Below are positions 54,809 to 64,000 of a stretch of 64,000 bases of DNA, one piece after another (the stretch's first letter is position 1; every line of letters starts with the position of its first letter). Location of the stretch: NCBI GenBank assembly GCA_041676705.1, contig JBAYRL010000004.1, forward strand, positions 1-64,000, given 5' to 3'. This DNA comes from Acidimicrobiia bacterium (GTDB lineage: Bacteria > Actinomycetota > Acidimicrobiia > Acidimicrobiales > SKKL01). The notes beneath the pieces were generated by a model. It was not told the DNA's origin and did not search any database. It saw only the letters and a program-made list of their open reading frames with translations. The position numbers were made by a program, and so were the translations under genes.

Positions 54809-55594
54809 ATGGAGCTGCGTGAGGTTATCGGTCGGCGGCGATCAATTCGTTTCTTAGACCCAAACCGTCCGGTCGAGATGGAAAAAATCCAGCGTATGTT
54901 GGAAGCCGCTCGAATTGCCTCACATTGGGGCAACGTCCAGAGTCTGCGAGCCGTAGTGGTAATGCGCGATAGCGCTCCCCAAGAAGTTTTGGATTCTATG
55001 GAAGCGCTGATTGTGGGTTGGCAGCTTCGTATCGCGCCGGTGATTATCGTCTGGTACTTAGAAACCGAAGCGGTCGACCACCAGGGCGATCGTCTGCGCG
55101 AACTAGTAAACGTGGGCGCCTTGGGCTTCGGCGAAGAGAAGCATGCCGGTCTAGAAGAGCAACTTATTCCATTCTTTGACAAGGTTCGCCCAGCGCTTAA
55201 AGCACCCGGTTTGGGCGAGGTGGACGGTGGTCAAGGCATCGCTCAAGCTACCCTCATGGCCTTTGAAGATGGGCTTGGCACCTGTTGCCTCGGCGGCAAG
55301 GCCGAGCAAATTCACAAGGCCTTGAATCTGCCTGAAACCGCCCGGGTCTTGGTGGTGCAAACAGTTGGCTACCCTTTAGAAAATTGGGAGGCTGGGGGCC
55401 AGCGGCCGCGACTGCCTTTCGAGGAATTGTTCCAGCTCAACACCTATGGTGAAGCCTTCCCTCGCTCTGAAGAAGTGGTAGAAGAGCTGACCAGTGACGG
55501 CATGTTCACCGCGCCAGCACCTCTACCCGGCCGCGAAGAGGAATTAGAAGAACTTCGTCAAAAACTGGGACTTACCGGGCACGGCCTTATTTAG
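54809..55594 (+). CDS. Nitroreductase family protein
   Basis: 261 residues. FMN-binding Arg motif RRRSIRFLDPNRPV at the N-terminus, LEAARIASHWGNVQ, GQGIAQATLMAFEDGLGTCCLGG (the family conserved centre) and a C-terminal GYPLEN. A 50-residue acidic C-terminal extension (EELTSDGMFTAPAPLPG) is unusual. Its substrate is unlikely to be nitro compounds; the position after an acyl-CoA dehydrogenase suggests a redox step in the same pathway. ATG with CAGGAGA upstream. Confidence 0.87.
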   Translation: MELREVIGRRRSIRFLDPNRPVEMEKIQRMLEAARIASHWGNVQSLRAVVVMRDSAPQEVLDSMEALIVGWQLRIAPVIIVWYLETEAVDHQGDRLRELVNVGALGFGEEKHAGLEEQLIPFFDKVRPALKAPGLGEVDGGQGIAQATLMAFEDGLGTCCLGGKAEQIHKALNLPETARVLVVQTVGYPLENWEAGGQRPRLPFEELFQLNTYGEAFPRSEEVVEELTSDGMFTAPAPLPGREEELEELRQKLGLTGHGLI

Positions 55595-55628
55595 TAGCTC
55601 AACTGGCTGTGGCGGCCAGCTAACTTTG

Positions 55629-55670
55629 GCAACTGATTGGAATTGGGTACCAAACCCAATAAACAGTTGC
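55629..55670. terminator. Two-level hairpin between convergent genes
   Basis: Outer stem GCAACTG/CAGTTGC and inner stem TTGGGT/ACCCAA in one structure, with no T-tract. It stands between the nitroreductase stop and the SARP-regulator stop, so it may stop both transcripts. Confidence 0.45.
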
Positions 55671-55744
55671 ACCTATTTGGTGCTGGCTAGTGATTGTCCC
55701 CCACTGGCCAGTACCAAAGCCAGCGGCGATCCGACGCCCCTGAA

Positions 55745-58700
55745 CTAAGAGCGCCGCAGAAGTGTCAAATCTGTTTCAATCCGGGCCTGAACAAATGGTG
55801 AATTTGCGCGCACGGCTGCCCTCAATGCCTCTTCAAGAAGTTGTTCAGCTTCTCGTTTGCGACCATCGAGTACCGCCAAACGACCAAGCTGGTGGCTGGT
55901 AGGACCCCAATGGGCACCGCCGCCACCATAACAATTAAGTGTTACCCAACAGTTTCTAAATGGGAGCAAAAGCTCTTCTAATTTCGCCCCACCGGCACGA
56001 TCACCTAACTCCACGGCTACGTGACTAAGCACTCCAAGCCCCAAAAACTGGTTCGAATCCATGGGCAGATTGGTGAAGTTCTGGTCGGCAAAGAATCGGT
56101 AAGAGTCTTCGGCTAACTTCTCGTCACCACTTTCGATAGCGCAAAGTGCTAGCACGGCCCGATAACAAGGGATCAACGGAAATCCGTCAACCGCGCTGGC
56201 CAGCAAATCGAGCATTTCGTGAACCCGACCTTGATAGAGGCGAATATTAACCAGGTTGACACCCACACAAGCCTCGGCACCGGCAACATCGGGTCTCATT
56301 CCAGCAGCTTCAAGAGCTATTTGCTCGGCGGCCTCGAGGTCTCCGGCAATATTGGCTCGCAAACCCCGCCAAGCGTGTATGGCCCATTGCCAATAAGGGA
56401 AGCCATAACGGTTGGCATAGTAAGCAGCTTCTTCCAAAGCATTCTTCGACTGTTGCCAGTCTTGTAATAGCAGCAGATCTTCATGCCGATACTTGTGGGC
56501 GGCCACAACAGCTTCTTGGCCAATTTTACGAGTTGGAACCCCAAGCACCTGGTCGAGGTCTCCTAGGCGAGACCGAATTCCCGCTTCGTCGAGCTTCACG
56601 ATTCGCATACCAAAAAGGGCCGAAACCAAAGCTGCCTGGTTCATCGGTTGCAGTGCTTGGGCCCGTGCCAGCGAGCCTTCAAGAAGTTGGCGACGTTCTT
56701 CAAAACCGGCCAAGAACAACAAGGCTGAAGCTAATTCTTGTTCGACCTGGCCCCGAACCATCTCGTAGCGATACTTATTGCTGGCCACCCCTGGGGCCGG
56801 TTCACGAAGATCGTTCGAGTATTTCGTTTCATCACGCACCAATGCGGCCAACGCCTCGCGCATCAATCGGACCTGTTCATGATCCGGGAGCTCCACAATG
56901 CCCCGGCCAGCACGACCCACCAACGCCAAATACGCCTCCGACAATTCGATCGAAAGCTCCCATTCGCGGGCCTCAGAAATCGCTAACTGAATGAGCTCGT
57001 AAGCCGCCTCGGTCACGTTCAAATACTGGTTGGCACGTGCTAAGCCAATCTGCGTTCGAGCCGTAACATGGGCTGAAGGTTTCAGCGCCAAAGCCTGGTC
57101 AAAGTGGAGAACGGCACTTTCCCAAGTTCCTAGGGCCAGAGCCTTTTCACCGGCGTATAGTGCCTGTTCGGCGGCCAAGCGCATGCCTCTGGAACCACTG
57201 CGACTGTAGTGATAGGCCAACAAGCCGTGATCTTGGGGGGTTAGCTGGCTCTGTGATTGATAATCATTGGCCAACACCTCGGCAATTTGGCGGTGTAAAC
57301 GCAAACGACGGGTACGGCTTAGCCCTTCATAAATAACATCTCGAGTGATGGCGTGGGAAAATTCGAGCGTGCCATCGTCAACGGCATCGGTAAATAAACC
57401 GTGTTGCACTAGGGAATCACAAACCTCAAACACATCGGCATCAATATCAAGAGCACATGCCTCCAGGGTCTCAATGTCAACCGAAAGTCCTAGTGCCGCT
57501 GCCCATTCCAGGATACGAATCTCGGGTTCTGACAGACTCGCAACCCGATGTACCACCCAATCCCGGGCTGCTAAAGGAACAGTATGGGGGTCGATCGGCA
57601 CCCCCGAACTGCGTGCCGCACGGGCCAACTCAGCGCTAAAGAACGCCAAGCCCCCTGTGCGGGCATGCAAAAGGCTTGCTAGCTCGGCCGAGTTCGCTTG
57701 TCGATCGGCGCTTGGCACGTCGAAGCCGTAACTAATCAGCTCCACTAACTCACCCACGCTAAGACCAGGCAACGACATTTTTGTTACCGGCACCAAACGC
57801 CCCAAGGCGGCCAAACTGCCGTGCACCCGTGCTGGCAAGGCCCGCGCCGTTGCCACAATCAACAGAGGAACCTGCGCCAAACCCAACAGGTATTCCAGCA
57901 GGTCAAGAGTGTCGGGGGAACTCCAGTGCAGATCGTCTAGCACTAAGACTGCTGGCTGGGTAACCAGCTCTTCCACCACTGTTCGAAAGGCGTAGTAGAG
58001 CTGGGCTCGAGCCAATGCTGGGTCGCTCGGAGCGTCGTAGTAGTCGAACTGCCATGCTAGATGCGGGAAGACCGAGGCCAGGGGGGCAACAGCTTGGCCG
58101 AGGCGCTCAATTACCGCTGGAACATAGTCAATAGCCATAGCCAATGCTTCCGATAAAGCGCCGTAGGCAGCATTCGAGCCTTCGCGGTTGCGTCCCCACA
58201 CGATGCCAGTGCCAGCACCGGCAACCCAATGACAAAATTGGCTCGCTAAGCGAGTTTTCCCAGCACCCGCAGGACCTTCAAGCAGCACGATTTGAGGTGC
58301 CTGCTTGTATACAACGTCATTCCAAATCTCATTCAGTTGGGCCAGCTCGGTTACTCTGCCGACGAATGGATCGGTGTCATATGGATGCAGCGTTCGTTCA
58401 ATGGGTCGGGTTTTGAGGTCGACTAAACGGCTATTGCGTGTGGAACCGTCGGGGGTACCCACGCTGGCTTTTATGGCTTCAACTAAGACCGTGGTGTTGC
58501 GTTCGGGGTCGATGCCCAACTCGTAATGCAGGATGTTGGCTAGTTTTTCATAGGTCTCTAAAGCCGCGGTACGTTGGCCACTCATCAACAAGGCTTCGAT
58601 TAGCTGGTGGTATGCAATTTCATCCAGCGGGTCACGTGAAATTTGCTGTCGTGCGCGGTCGATGGCCGAAGCGGTGGCACCAGGCAAAGCTTTTAGGGCT

Positions 58701-59212
58701 TCGAGGTGGAGATGGCTGGTTTGGGTGGCCAGTTCTTGGATGCGAACCCTTTGGATCACAGCCCATTGGCTGCCATCGCGATGCAGAAATGGGCGTTCCA
58801 AAATATCAGTGGCCTCCAAACAGGCAGCAGCCGCCGTTTGGTGTCGCCCAGACATGAAATCAGCTTTGGCCTGCTCGAAAGCGTCTCTCGCCCGTCGGAT
58901 ATCGGTCTTTACTTGTAGATTCGGTGAGAAACCAACATGCCCGCCTTGGGAATAAACACTGTTTGGACCAAGGCCCGCTTCCACAAAAGCCGCCCGAACT
59001 TTAGAGACCACACCTCGCAAAGCACCCTGCCAATGCTTTGGAAGATCGTCACCCCAAAGAACATGGGCTAGACCATCGCGCAGCACTGGAGCTTCTGCTA
59101 AAGCCAGAAAGGCCAGAATTGTTGCCGGTTGACTGCCTCGAACGGCCACTGGTACGCCATCGGGAACTCCGATTTGCACTTCACCGCAAAGGCTTATGAA
59201 AACGGTTTCCAT
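55745..59212 (-). CDS. SARP-type regulator with BTAD, AAA ATPase and TPR-like repeats
   Basis: About 1155 residues. The N-terminal SARP-like winged helix (about residues 1-90, ending HWQGALRGVVSKVRAAF) is followed by a BTAD helical domain (ISRDPLDEIAYHQLIEALLMSGQRTAALE). A nucleotide-binding AAA/NB-ARC-like domain then has Walker A LLEGPAGAGKTRLA (about 311-324) and Walker B VLVLDDLHWSS. About 400 residues of helical repeats (TPR-like) close the protein. No LuxR HTH is present at the C-terminus. Such STAND-type regulators act as ligand-sensing switches that turn on adjacent genes. Start ATG 59212 (GAGAAG upstream) is preferred over an ATG 24 codons earlier. The neighbouring gene on the other side of the shared promoter encodes the giant surface protein. 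Confidence 0.85.
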   Translation of the reverse strand: METVFISLCGEVQIGVPDGVPVAVRGSQPATILAFLALAEAPVLRDGLAHVLWGDDLPKHWQGALRGVVSKVRAAFVEAGLGPNSVYSQGGHVGFSPNLQVKTDIRRARDAFEQAKADFMSGRHQTAAAACLEATDILERPFLHRDGSQWAVIQRVRIQELATQTSHLHLEALKALPGATASAIDRARQQISRDPLDEIAYHQLIEALLMSGQRTAALETYEKLANILHYELGIDPERNTTVLVEAIKASVGTPDGSTRNSRLVDLKTRPIERTLHPYDTDPFVGRVTELAQLNEIWNDVVYKQAPQIVLLEGPAGAGKTRLASQFCHWVAGAGTGIVWGRNREGSNAAYGALSEALAMAIDYVPAVIERLGQAVAPLASVFPHLAWQFDYYDAPSDPALARAQLYYAFRTVVEELVTQPAVLVLDDLHWSSPDTLDLLEYLLGLAQVPLLIVATARALPARVHGSLAALGRLVPVTKMSLPGLSVGELVELISYGFDVPSADRQANSAELASLLHARTGGLAFFSAELARAARSSGVPIDPHTVPLAARDWVVHRVASLSEPEIRILEWAAALGLSVDIETLEACALDIDADVFEVCDSLVQHGLFTDAVDDGTLEFSHAITRDVIYEGLSRTRRLRLHRQIAEVLANDYQSQSQLTPQDHGLLAYHYSRSGSRGMRLAAEQALYAGEKALALGTWESAVLHFDQALALKPSAHVTARTQIGLARANQYLNVTEAAYELIQLAISEAREWELSIELSEAYLALVGRAGRGIVELPDHEQVRLMREALAALVRDETKYSNDLREPAPGVASNKYRYEMVRGQVEQELASALLFLAGFEERRQLLEGSLARAQALQPMNQAALVSALFGMRIVKLDEAGIRSRLGDLDQVLGVPTRKIGQEAVVAAHKYRHEDLLLLQDWQQSKNALEEAAYYANRYGFPYWQWAIHAWRGLRANIAGDLEAAEQIALEAAGMRPDVAGAEACVGVNLVNIRLYQGRVHEMLDLLASAVDGFPLIPCYRAVLALCAIESGDEKLAEDSYRFFADQNFTNLPMDSNQFLGLGVLSHVAVELGDRAGGAKLEELLLPFRNCWVTLNCYGGGGAHWGPTSHQLGRLAVLDGRKREAEQLLEEALRAAVRANSPFVQARIETDLTLLRRS

Positions 59213-59284
59213 TGGCTTCTCTTCCGCCGACACGGTCGGGGCGGGGGTGCGATTTTCTAGGGGTTGGGCTGACAGCCTCTCCAT

Positions 59285-59435
59285 TTTACGCCCGGGGTAT
59301 AGCTCTGTTGTGTTACTCGAAATTTAGCATGAACGGGTGAAATAGCGAACTGGCGGCAACGGCGTTCGCGCAGGTACCTCGTACACCAAAATTTCGTTCG
59401 CGCTTTTCTCGCGCCGCCCCTTCTAATCTGCCAAA
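59285..59435. promoter_or_regulatory. Shared upstream region of SARP regulator and surface protein
   Basis: 223 bp separate the chosen starts (59212 and 59436). The region is A/T-richer than its surroundings near 59300-59340 (TGTTGTGTTACTCGAAATTTAGC). No definite operator, but the arrangement makes it the expected site of action of the regulator. Confidence 0.4.
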
Positions 59436-62400
59436 ATGCGGCGTAATCTAACCCAAAATACAGCCTTGGTAGCATTATTGGCGCTGGCGTTGCTGGCACC
59501 CCTTCTCGGTTTTAGCCCCTTTACCGCCAGCGCCGAGAACCCTTCACCCATCAGTGTCAAAAGGGTTTATGGAGCAAATCGCCTGCTTACAGCGGTTGAG
59601 GTTTCGAAGGAATTTTTCCCAGACGGAGCTACCGATGTGGTGCTGGCTACTGCCGAGACCTACCCCGATGCCCTCTCGGCAGCACCGTTGGCCCGGCTGT
59701 ACGGTGCTCCGATTCTGCTGACTCGGGAATCCTCGTTAGCAGCGGAGGTAACCGCTGAAATCAAACGCCTAGGGGCGACCAAGGTGACGATCATTGGTGG
59801 CACGCAAGCTGTATCCGATTCAGTCAGTTCGGTACTGACCGGCCAAGGGTTGAACGTAGAGCGACTATTTGGTGCCGATCGTTACGCTACCGCAGCCGCC
59901 GTGGCCTCCAAGGTAGTTTCGGTCGGAGGTGAAGTGGCAATAGTGCGCGGAGTTGGCGACACCGCTAGCACCAATGCGGGTGCCGCAGCCCAAGAACGTG
60001 GCTTTGCCGATGCTTTGGCCGCTTCGACGTTGGGGATGAGTGGAACAAAGGTAGCCACGTTACTCACCACGCCAACCATGTTGCCTCAAGCCACCGCCAG
60101 CACCCTTGCAAGTCTGAAACCAGCCAAAACCACGGTGGTTGGTGGTGATGCAGCTGTGTCGCCTTCGGTATATGGACTCGTCGCCAGCTTTAGCCCAAGC
60201 ATAAACCGCATTAGAGGGTTGAACCGCTACGCAACGGCCATTGCGGTCGCGAAGTCGGTGGAACAAGCTGCTGGGCATAAGGCTGAAACACTAATTTTTA
60301 CTACCGGTCAGGCATTCCCAGATTCTTTGGTTGGTGGTTCGCTGACGCAACGGTTGAGCGCTCCGCTGATCACCGTACCTTCCGATGTTCCTGCTGGAAC
60401 TGGCAGCGCCGTAGCGCGGCTCCAAGCAGCTTTACCGGAACTCGCTGATTATTTGATTGACCACTGCGGACCCACCACCAAAGCCATAATTCTAGGTGGT
60501 GAGAACGCTGTGAGCCCGGCCATGAGCGCGGCCATCACAGCACTTCTAACCTGCGATTCGGCCGAAGATGACCAGACCCCTGGTGGTGGAGGCGGTGGCG
60601 GGACACCGTCATCAAGCACCGGCAGTTCTTCCACTACGACCTCAAGCTCAACCAGTTCGTCCACCTCTACCTCTACCTCTACAACCTCTTCGACCTCAAC
60701 TTCCTCGACGACCTCAACCACCACTTCCTCTACGACCTCAACCACCACTTCCTCGACGACCTCGACAACCGAAGCCGGAGGAGACGATGACGACGATGGT
60801 CCTGGACCGAATGTCGGCGATGGTCTAACCATCTATGTGGCCGATAGCTCAGCTCCGATTACCGGCTTCAATTTGACACCCCCAGAAGGCAACCGGGTGA
60901 CCCACCCATCCGACATCGCCAGCCAATGGACCTCAGCCGTAGACGGCCAGACTGGTGTCGATTCAGACGCCTTCGAGAATCCAGCCCGTGTGGCGTTGGT
61001 GAATGGCACAGTGCTCGACCAGGCCGGCCAGGCGCTAGAAGGTGTGACGATAAGCGTGGTCGACTCGGCCAATCTAGGAAGCACAAAAACCAAATCGAAC
61101 GGCCACTATCTAATTGCGCTCAATGGTGGCACCGAGGTGGTGCTCCACTTTGAAAAAGATGGCTACTTACCATCGCAACGTCGTTTCAATTTGGCTTGGG
61201 GTGAGTGGCGAGCGATCGATGACGTGGTGCTATTGCAACGGGCCGGGCTGGCCCAAGAAGTATCGCTAGATGACGGCAGCACCGTTTATGTAGGCGATGA
61301 AACTCCGGCTGATGAAGGAGATGAAGGAACAGCCCGTACGCCTCGTATTTATCTGCCAGCCGGAACAACGGCTACACCTTGTACCGATTTGACCACACCC
61401 TGTAGCAACCCGGGTACAGTCATTAACCCGGTGCATCTGCATATCACCGAATACACCGCTGGTGAGCTGGGCTTTAACGCTATGCCCGGTGACTTGCCCC
61501 CAGCAATTGGCTACACTTACGCCGCTGAAATTTTCGTAGAGGGCGCTGAAGGCGCGGCGCGGGTTGATCTCTCGAAGCCCGCCTCCATGTATCTCGATAA
61601 TTTCCTTAACATTGCGGTCGGTACCGCAGTTCCGCTTGGTTTTTATGAAACCGACCCGGCGGTTTGGGTACCTTCACCGGATGGTTTGGTAATTGAAGTT
61701 CTCACTAACTCTGGCGGAGATATCAAGCTGGATTTGGTGGGTAAAGGTCATGCCGCCACGCCTGGCGAGCTCGATGCTATCGGCATCGATGAAGCAGAAC
61801 TAGTGGCTATTGCTAACCAGTTCAGCACTGGCGATGAGTTCTGGCGGGTACAACTACCCCACTTCTCGTCGCCCGACCTGAACTACCCGGTTGGTCCCGC
61901 CAATGAGGACGGCCTCGTAGAACCACCGAACCTCAACCCCATTCAGTCGCCACCCGGCTCTCCCACTGCAGGTGAACCTACCGAAAACGGCTACGGCACC
62001 ATCATGTTGGAATCCGCTGCTATGAGTGAATCGCTACCGATTTATGGCACACCTTATTCACTCACCCATGTGACCAACCGGCTGCCCGGGCATCATGCTC
62101 AACTCGAAGTTCCTGTATGGACCGACAGCGAGGAAGCCCTCAATGATCCCGAGCTTCTAGAAATCAGTGCACAGCTATTGATCGCTGGCCGTACCATCGA
62201 CTCGGGCGACATTATTGACAAGGTCCGCGAGGACGGGGCTCGGAGCGTGACCTTTACCTGGGACGGACTCGACGCTTTCGGGAATCGAATGGTGGGCTCG
62301 CAGCAAGGGCTGGTGAAGGTGACCTACCGTTACCGTGGCTACTATCTAATCCCAGCCGGAGTGGCCAGCAGTTTCGGAGTTACCCCAGACGGTAGCGAAA

Positions 62401-64000
62401 CTTTTGCCAAGCTGCCGGTGCCACCTGAAGCCCGTCGTTTTGCTGAGAAAACCAGCTTGTCTAGGGTTACTTTGAGTGCCCAAATGTGGGATGCGACCGG
62501 TATCGGACTAGGTGGCTGGGGTATCTCTGTAAACCACGTGTATGACCCAGTTTCTCGTACCGTGATGTTGGGTGATGGTGGTATGTTCCAGGCGGCTCCT
62601 TTGGGCGGCGAGTTGTCGCTGGTGACCGGTGCCAAATATCTGCAAAACTGCGGCGATAAAGATGTCAGCGCCCAAACGGATGGTTGTGGCGACGGTGGCC
62701 AAGCCACGGCTGCCTCAGTCAACAATTTCCAAGGTATTGGTGTTAGCCCCGACGGGTGGATTTATCTACTCGATATGGGAGGTTCCTATATCCGCCGGAT
62801 TGACCCTAAAACCGGTGATATCAGCCACTTTGCTGGAACTGGCGTCCACAACCCTAACTACGGTCAAGTTAACGATGACGACTATTGCCTCCCAGGTGGT
62901 GGCTACCCGAGTAGGCTAACTGGCCCGTGTGGAGACGGGGGGTCGGCCCTCGCGGCCCCTATGAAGGCCACCGACCTTGCTTTTGGCCGTGACGGCACCG
63001 TTTATATCGGCGATAGTCTGACCAACCGAGTTCGCAAAATCGACCCTGCTACAGGCATCATCACCAATGTGGTGGGTGACATTACTGCCGAAAGCCGCTG
63101 TACCGATACCGGCCCGTGTGGTGACGGTGGACTCGCCACTCAAGCCGAACTGGGTTGGGCGCCTTCTAGCTGCTTCACCCCCGAGCGGCTCAACATTGCG
63201 GTTGGGCCCGATGATTCACTTTACGTTGAGCATGGCAGCCGCAACCGCATTCGCCGAGTAGGTGCCGATGGCATAATAGAAACTATCTTCGCGGCCCCTG
63301 GCGGTAAACCCTGCTTTGGTAGCGATGTCGGATCCATGAGCTATCACGGCCTGTCCGATAAGGGACGCCAGAAAGCTAATCCGACTGGCACAACGGCGAC
63401 CTTGCCGGTGGCCTTCCCCAACATTGGCGACGCTGTCACCAACAAGCCCTCGGCCGTTATAACCGACCTTTTGGTACGAGCAGATGGCACAGTGCTCTTC
63501 ACCGACGCTCATTGGTCGTCCATGCGTTGCCCGGCTATTTGGGCTCTAAGCCCGACAGGTTCAGTCACCCTATTTGCAGGCAAACAGAGCGGTACCGACG
63601 GTGCCCGCTGCGACCAAGAGAGTCGAGACGATGACGGTCGAGCAGCAGCAGCCTCAGCGTTACGCCCCATGTATCTGGCCGAAGCCCCCGACGGTTCAAT
63701 TTTGGTAGCTAGCGGTCACCCGGTCAGTGGCCTAAGCAGCGACTGGCACCAAGACGGTGAAGCAGGCAACGACGAAACAGGAGTCTGTGACTACGGGCTG
63801 CGCAGAATCAACTCGGACGGTACCCTAACCACTCTTCTCCCCTGGGATTTAGGTATATGTGAATTGCCCGTAGCGGGACAGTCGGCCCTCACCGCCACCG
63901 GATACTTCCAACCAGTCTTGCCTGCGGTGGCACCCGATGGAACTGTCTTGGTCGGATACCCCACCTCTAGTTTCCCGTCTGATGATGGCGGCGACGCCAG
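59436..64000 (+). CDS. Giant CWB2/teneurin-like surface protein, N-terminal part
   Basis: Open from ATG 59436 to the right edge, at least 1521 residues, no stop. Signal peptide (LVALLALALLAPLLGFSP), then three cell-wall-binding type 2 repeats (residues about 38-378: KVTIIGGTQAVSDSV, TTVVGGDAAVSPSV, AIILGGENAVSPAM). A stalk of Ser/Thr runs (about 393-448) with a run of Asp follows. A carboxypeptidase regulatory-like Ig domain sits at about 519-598 (VLDQAGQALEGVTISV). Around 856-895 comes SESLPIYGTPYSLTHVTNR, like the entry to teneurin/RHS shells, and from about 1069 an NHL-type propeller (IGVSPDGWIYLLDMGG, AFGRDGTVYIGDS). RHS/YD repeats and perhaps a C-terminal toxin would be expected beyond the window; that is inference. 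Confidence 0.85.
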   Translation, partial: MRRNLTQNTALVALLALALLAPLLGFSPFTASAENPSPISVKRVYGANRLLTAVEVSKEFFPDGATDVVLATAETYPDALSAAPLARLYGAPILLTRESSLAAEVTAEIKRLGATKVTIIGGTQAVSDSVSSVLTGQGLNVERLFGADRYATAAAVASKVVSVGGEVAIVRGVGDTASTNAGAAAQERGFADALAASTLGMSGTKVATLLTTPTMLPQATASTLASLKPAKTTVVGGDAAVSPSVYGLVASFSPSINRIRGLNRYATAIAVAKSVEQAAGHKAETLIFTTGQAFPDSLVGGSLTQRLSAPLITVPSDVPAGTGSAVARLQAALPELADYLIDHCGPTTKAIILGGENAVSPAMSAAITALLTCDSAEDDQTPGGGGGGGTPSSSTGSSSTTTSSSTSSSTSTSTSTTSSTSTSSTTSTTTSSTTSTTTSSTTSTTEAGGDDDDDGPGPNVGDGLTIYVADSSAPITGFNLTPPEGNRVTHPSDIASQWTSAVDGQTGVDSDAFENPARVALVNGTVLDQAGQALEGVTISVVDSANLGSTKTKSNGHYLIALNGGTEVVLHFEKDGYLPSQRRFNLAWGEWRAIDDVVLLQRAGLAQEVSLDDGSTVYVGDETPADEGDEGTARTPRIYLPAGTTATPCTDLTTPCSNPGTVINPVHLHITEYTAGELGFNAMPGDLPPAIGYTYAAEIFVEGAEGAARVDLSKPASMYLDNFLNIAVGTAVPLGFYETDPAVWVPSPDGLVIEVLTNSGGDIKLDLVGKGHAATPGELDAIGIDEAELVAIANQFSTGDEFWRVQLPHFSSPDLNYPVGPANEDGLVEPPNLNPIQSPPGSPTAGEPTENGYGTIMLESAAMSESLPIYGTPYSLTHVTNRLPGHHAQLEVPVWTDSEEALNDPELLEISAQLLIAGRTIDSGDIIDKVREDGARSVTFTWDGLDAFGNRMVGSQQGLVKVTYRYRGYYLIPAGVASSFGVTPDGSETFAKLPVPPEARRFAEKTSLSRVTLSAQMWDATGIGLGGWGISVNHVYDPVSRTVMLGDGGMFQAAPLGGELSLVTGAKYLQNCGDKDVSAQTDGCGDGGQATAASVNNFQGIGVSPDGWIYLLDMGGSYIRRIDPKTGDISHFAGTGVHNPNYGQVNDDDYCLPGGGYPSRLTGPCGDGGSALAAPMKATDLAFGRDGTVYIGDSLTNRVRKIDPATGIITNVVGDITAESRCTDTGPCGDGGLATQAELGWAPSSCFTPERLNIAVGPDDSLYVEHGSRNRIRRVGADGIIETIFAAPGGKPCFGSDVGSMSYHGLSDKGRQKANPTGTTATLPVAFPNIGDAVTNKPSAVITDLLVRADGTVLFTDAHWSSMRCPAIWALSPTGSVTLFAGKQSGTDGARCDQESRDDDGRAAAASALRPMYLAEAPDGSILVASGHPVSGLSSDWHQDGEAGNDETGVCDYGLRRINSDGTLTTLLPWDLGICELPVAGQSALTATGYFQPVLPAVAPDGTVLVGYPTSSFPSDDGGDA

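Noticed and set aside
60449..60832. 127-codon minus-strand open frame rich in Val/Glu
   Set aside because: It is the antisense of the Ser/Thr-rich stalk of the surface protein; low-complexity codons create an artificial open frame.
59436..64000. The right-end surface protein as an S-layer protease or amidase
   Set aside because: CWB2 repeats alone do not indicate enzymatic activity and no catalytic motif is visible in the part within the window.

Overview
This window looks like a chromosomal segment of an actinobacterium. It has a mec-cysM-murI-rph-rdgB gene order, a two-piece smpB/ssrA neighbourhood, excalibur, CWB2 and DUF4214 secreted proteins, an ECF sigma factor, a SARP-type regulator and many acyl-CoA dehydrogenases and acyl-CoA ligases. 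The base composition (mid-50s % GC by eye, not counted) and this repertoire fit the class Acidimicrobiia best. That placement is inference.

Layout. 1-3.3 kb: a GC-richer accessory end with the 3' part of a TrlF-like PHP/SMC ATPase gene, a convergent double-HTH protein of the kind found beside recombinases, and a gene-poor stretch with hairpins and a 13-codon ORF. 3.3-7.4 kb: a beta-phosphoglucomutase / GH65 phosphorylase / macro-domain operon, then tRNA-Lys. 7.6-10.4 kb: secreted DUF4214 and excalibur/HNH proteins, an AhpD-like protein and a 48-residue membrane protein. 10.5-22.3 kb: core-like genes (acyl-CoA dehydrogenase, glycosyltransferase-methyltransferase fusion, phosphotransferase, TrmA/RumA-type methyltransferase, rpe, clpP, tRNA-Leu, matrixin-like protease, MFS, mscL). 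22.4-29.4 kb: the minus-strand chain mec-cysM-acd-murI-rph-rdgB-ppa, with divergent smpB followed by the tmRNA gene. 29.4-46 kb: a more disordered region with an ECF sigma/anti-sigma-like pair, an ArsR/AHSA1 pair, a substrate-binding lipoprotein with two acyl-CoA ligase paralogues, remnant genes and six copies of a 51-bp palindromic repeat. 46-55.6 kb: a frameshifted OafA-type acyltransferase, a second orphan substrate-binding lipoprotein, and a fatty-acid type cluster (acyl-CoA ligase, thiolase, acyl-CoA dehydrogenase, nitroreductase). 55.7-64 kb: a large SARP/AAA/TPR regulator divergent from a giant surface protein (CWB2 repeats, Ser/Thr stalk, carboxypeptidase-regulatory-like domain, teneurin/RHS-like NHL region) that runs off the right end.

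How the genes fit together. The PGM/GH65 pair probably phosphorolyses an alpha-glucobiose and feeds glucose-6-phosphate. The mec-cysM pair belongs to the actinobacterial protein-thiocarboxylate cysteine route, but the carrier gene cysO is absent from between them. SmpB and tmRNA (with ClpP nearby) form the trans-translation and tag-degradation route. The two family-5 substrate-binding lipoproteins sit beside acyl-CoA ligases with no permease genes in view.

Most notable observations: the 51-bp palindrome family, whose paired arms co-vary between copies; two genes (43.3-45.7 kb and 46.2-48.4 kb) whose reading continues across stops or frameshifts; a 5'-overlapped PriA/HisA fragment that joins the N-terminal part to the C-terminal end; and the SARP/teneurin-like surface protein pair.
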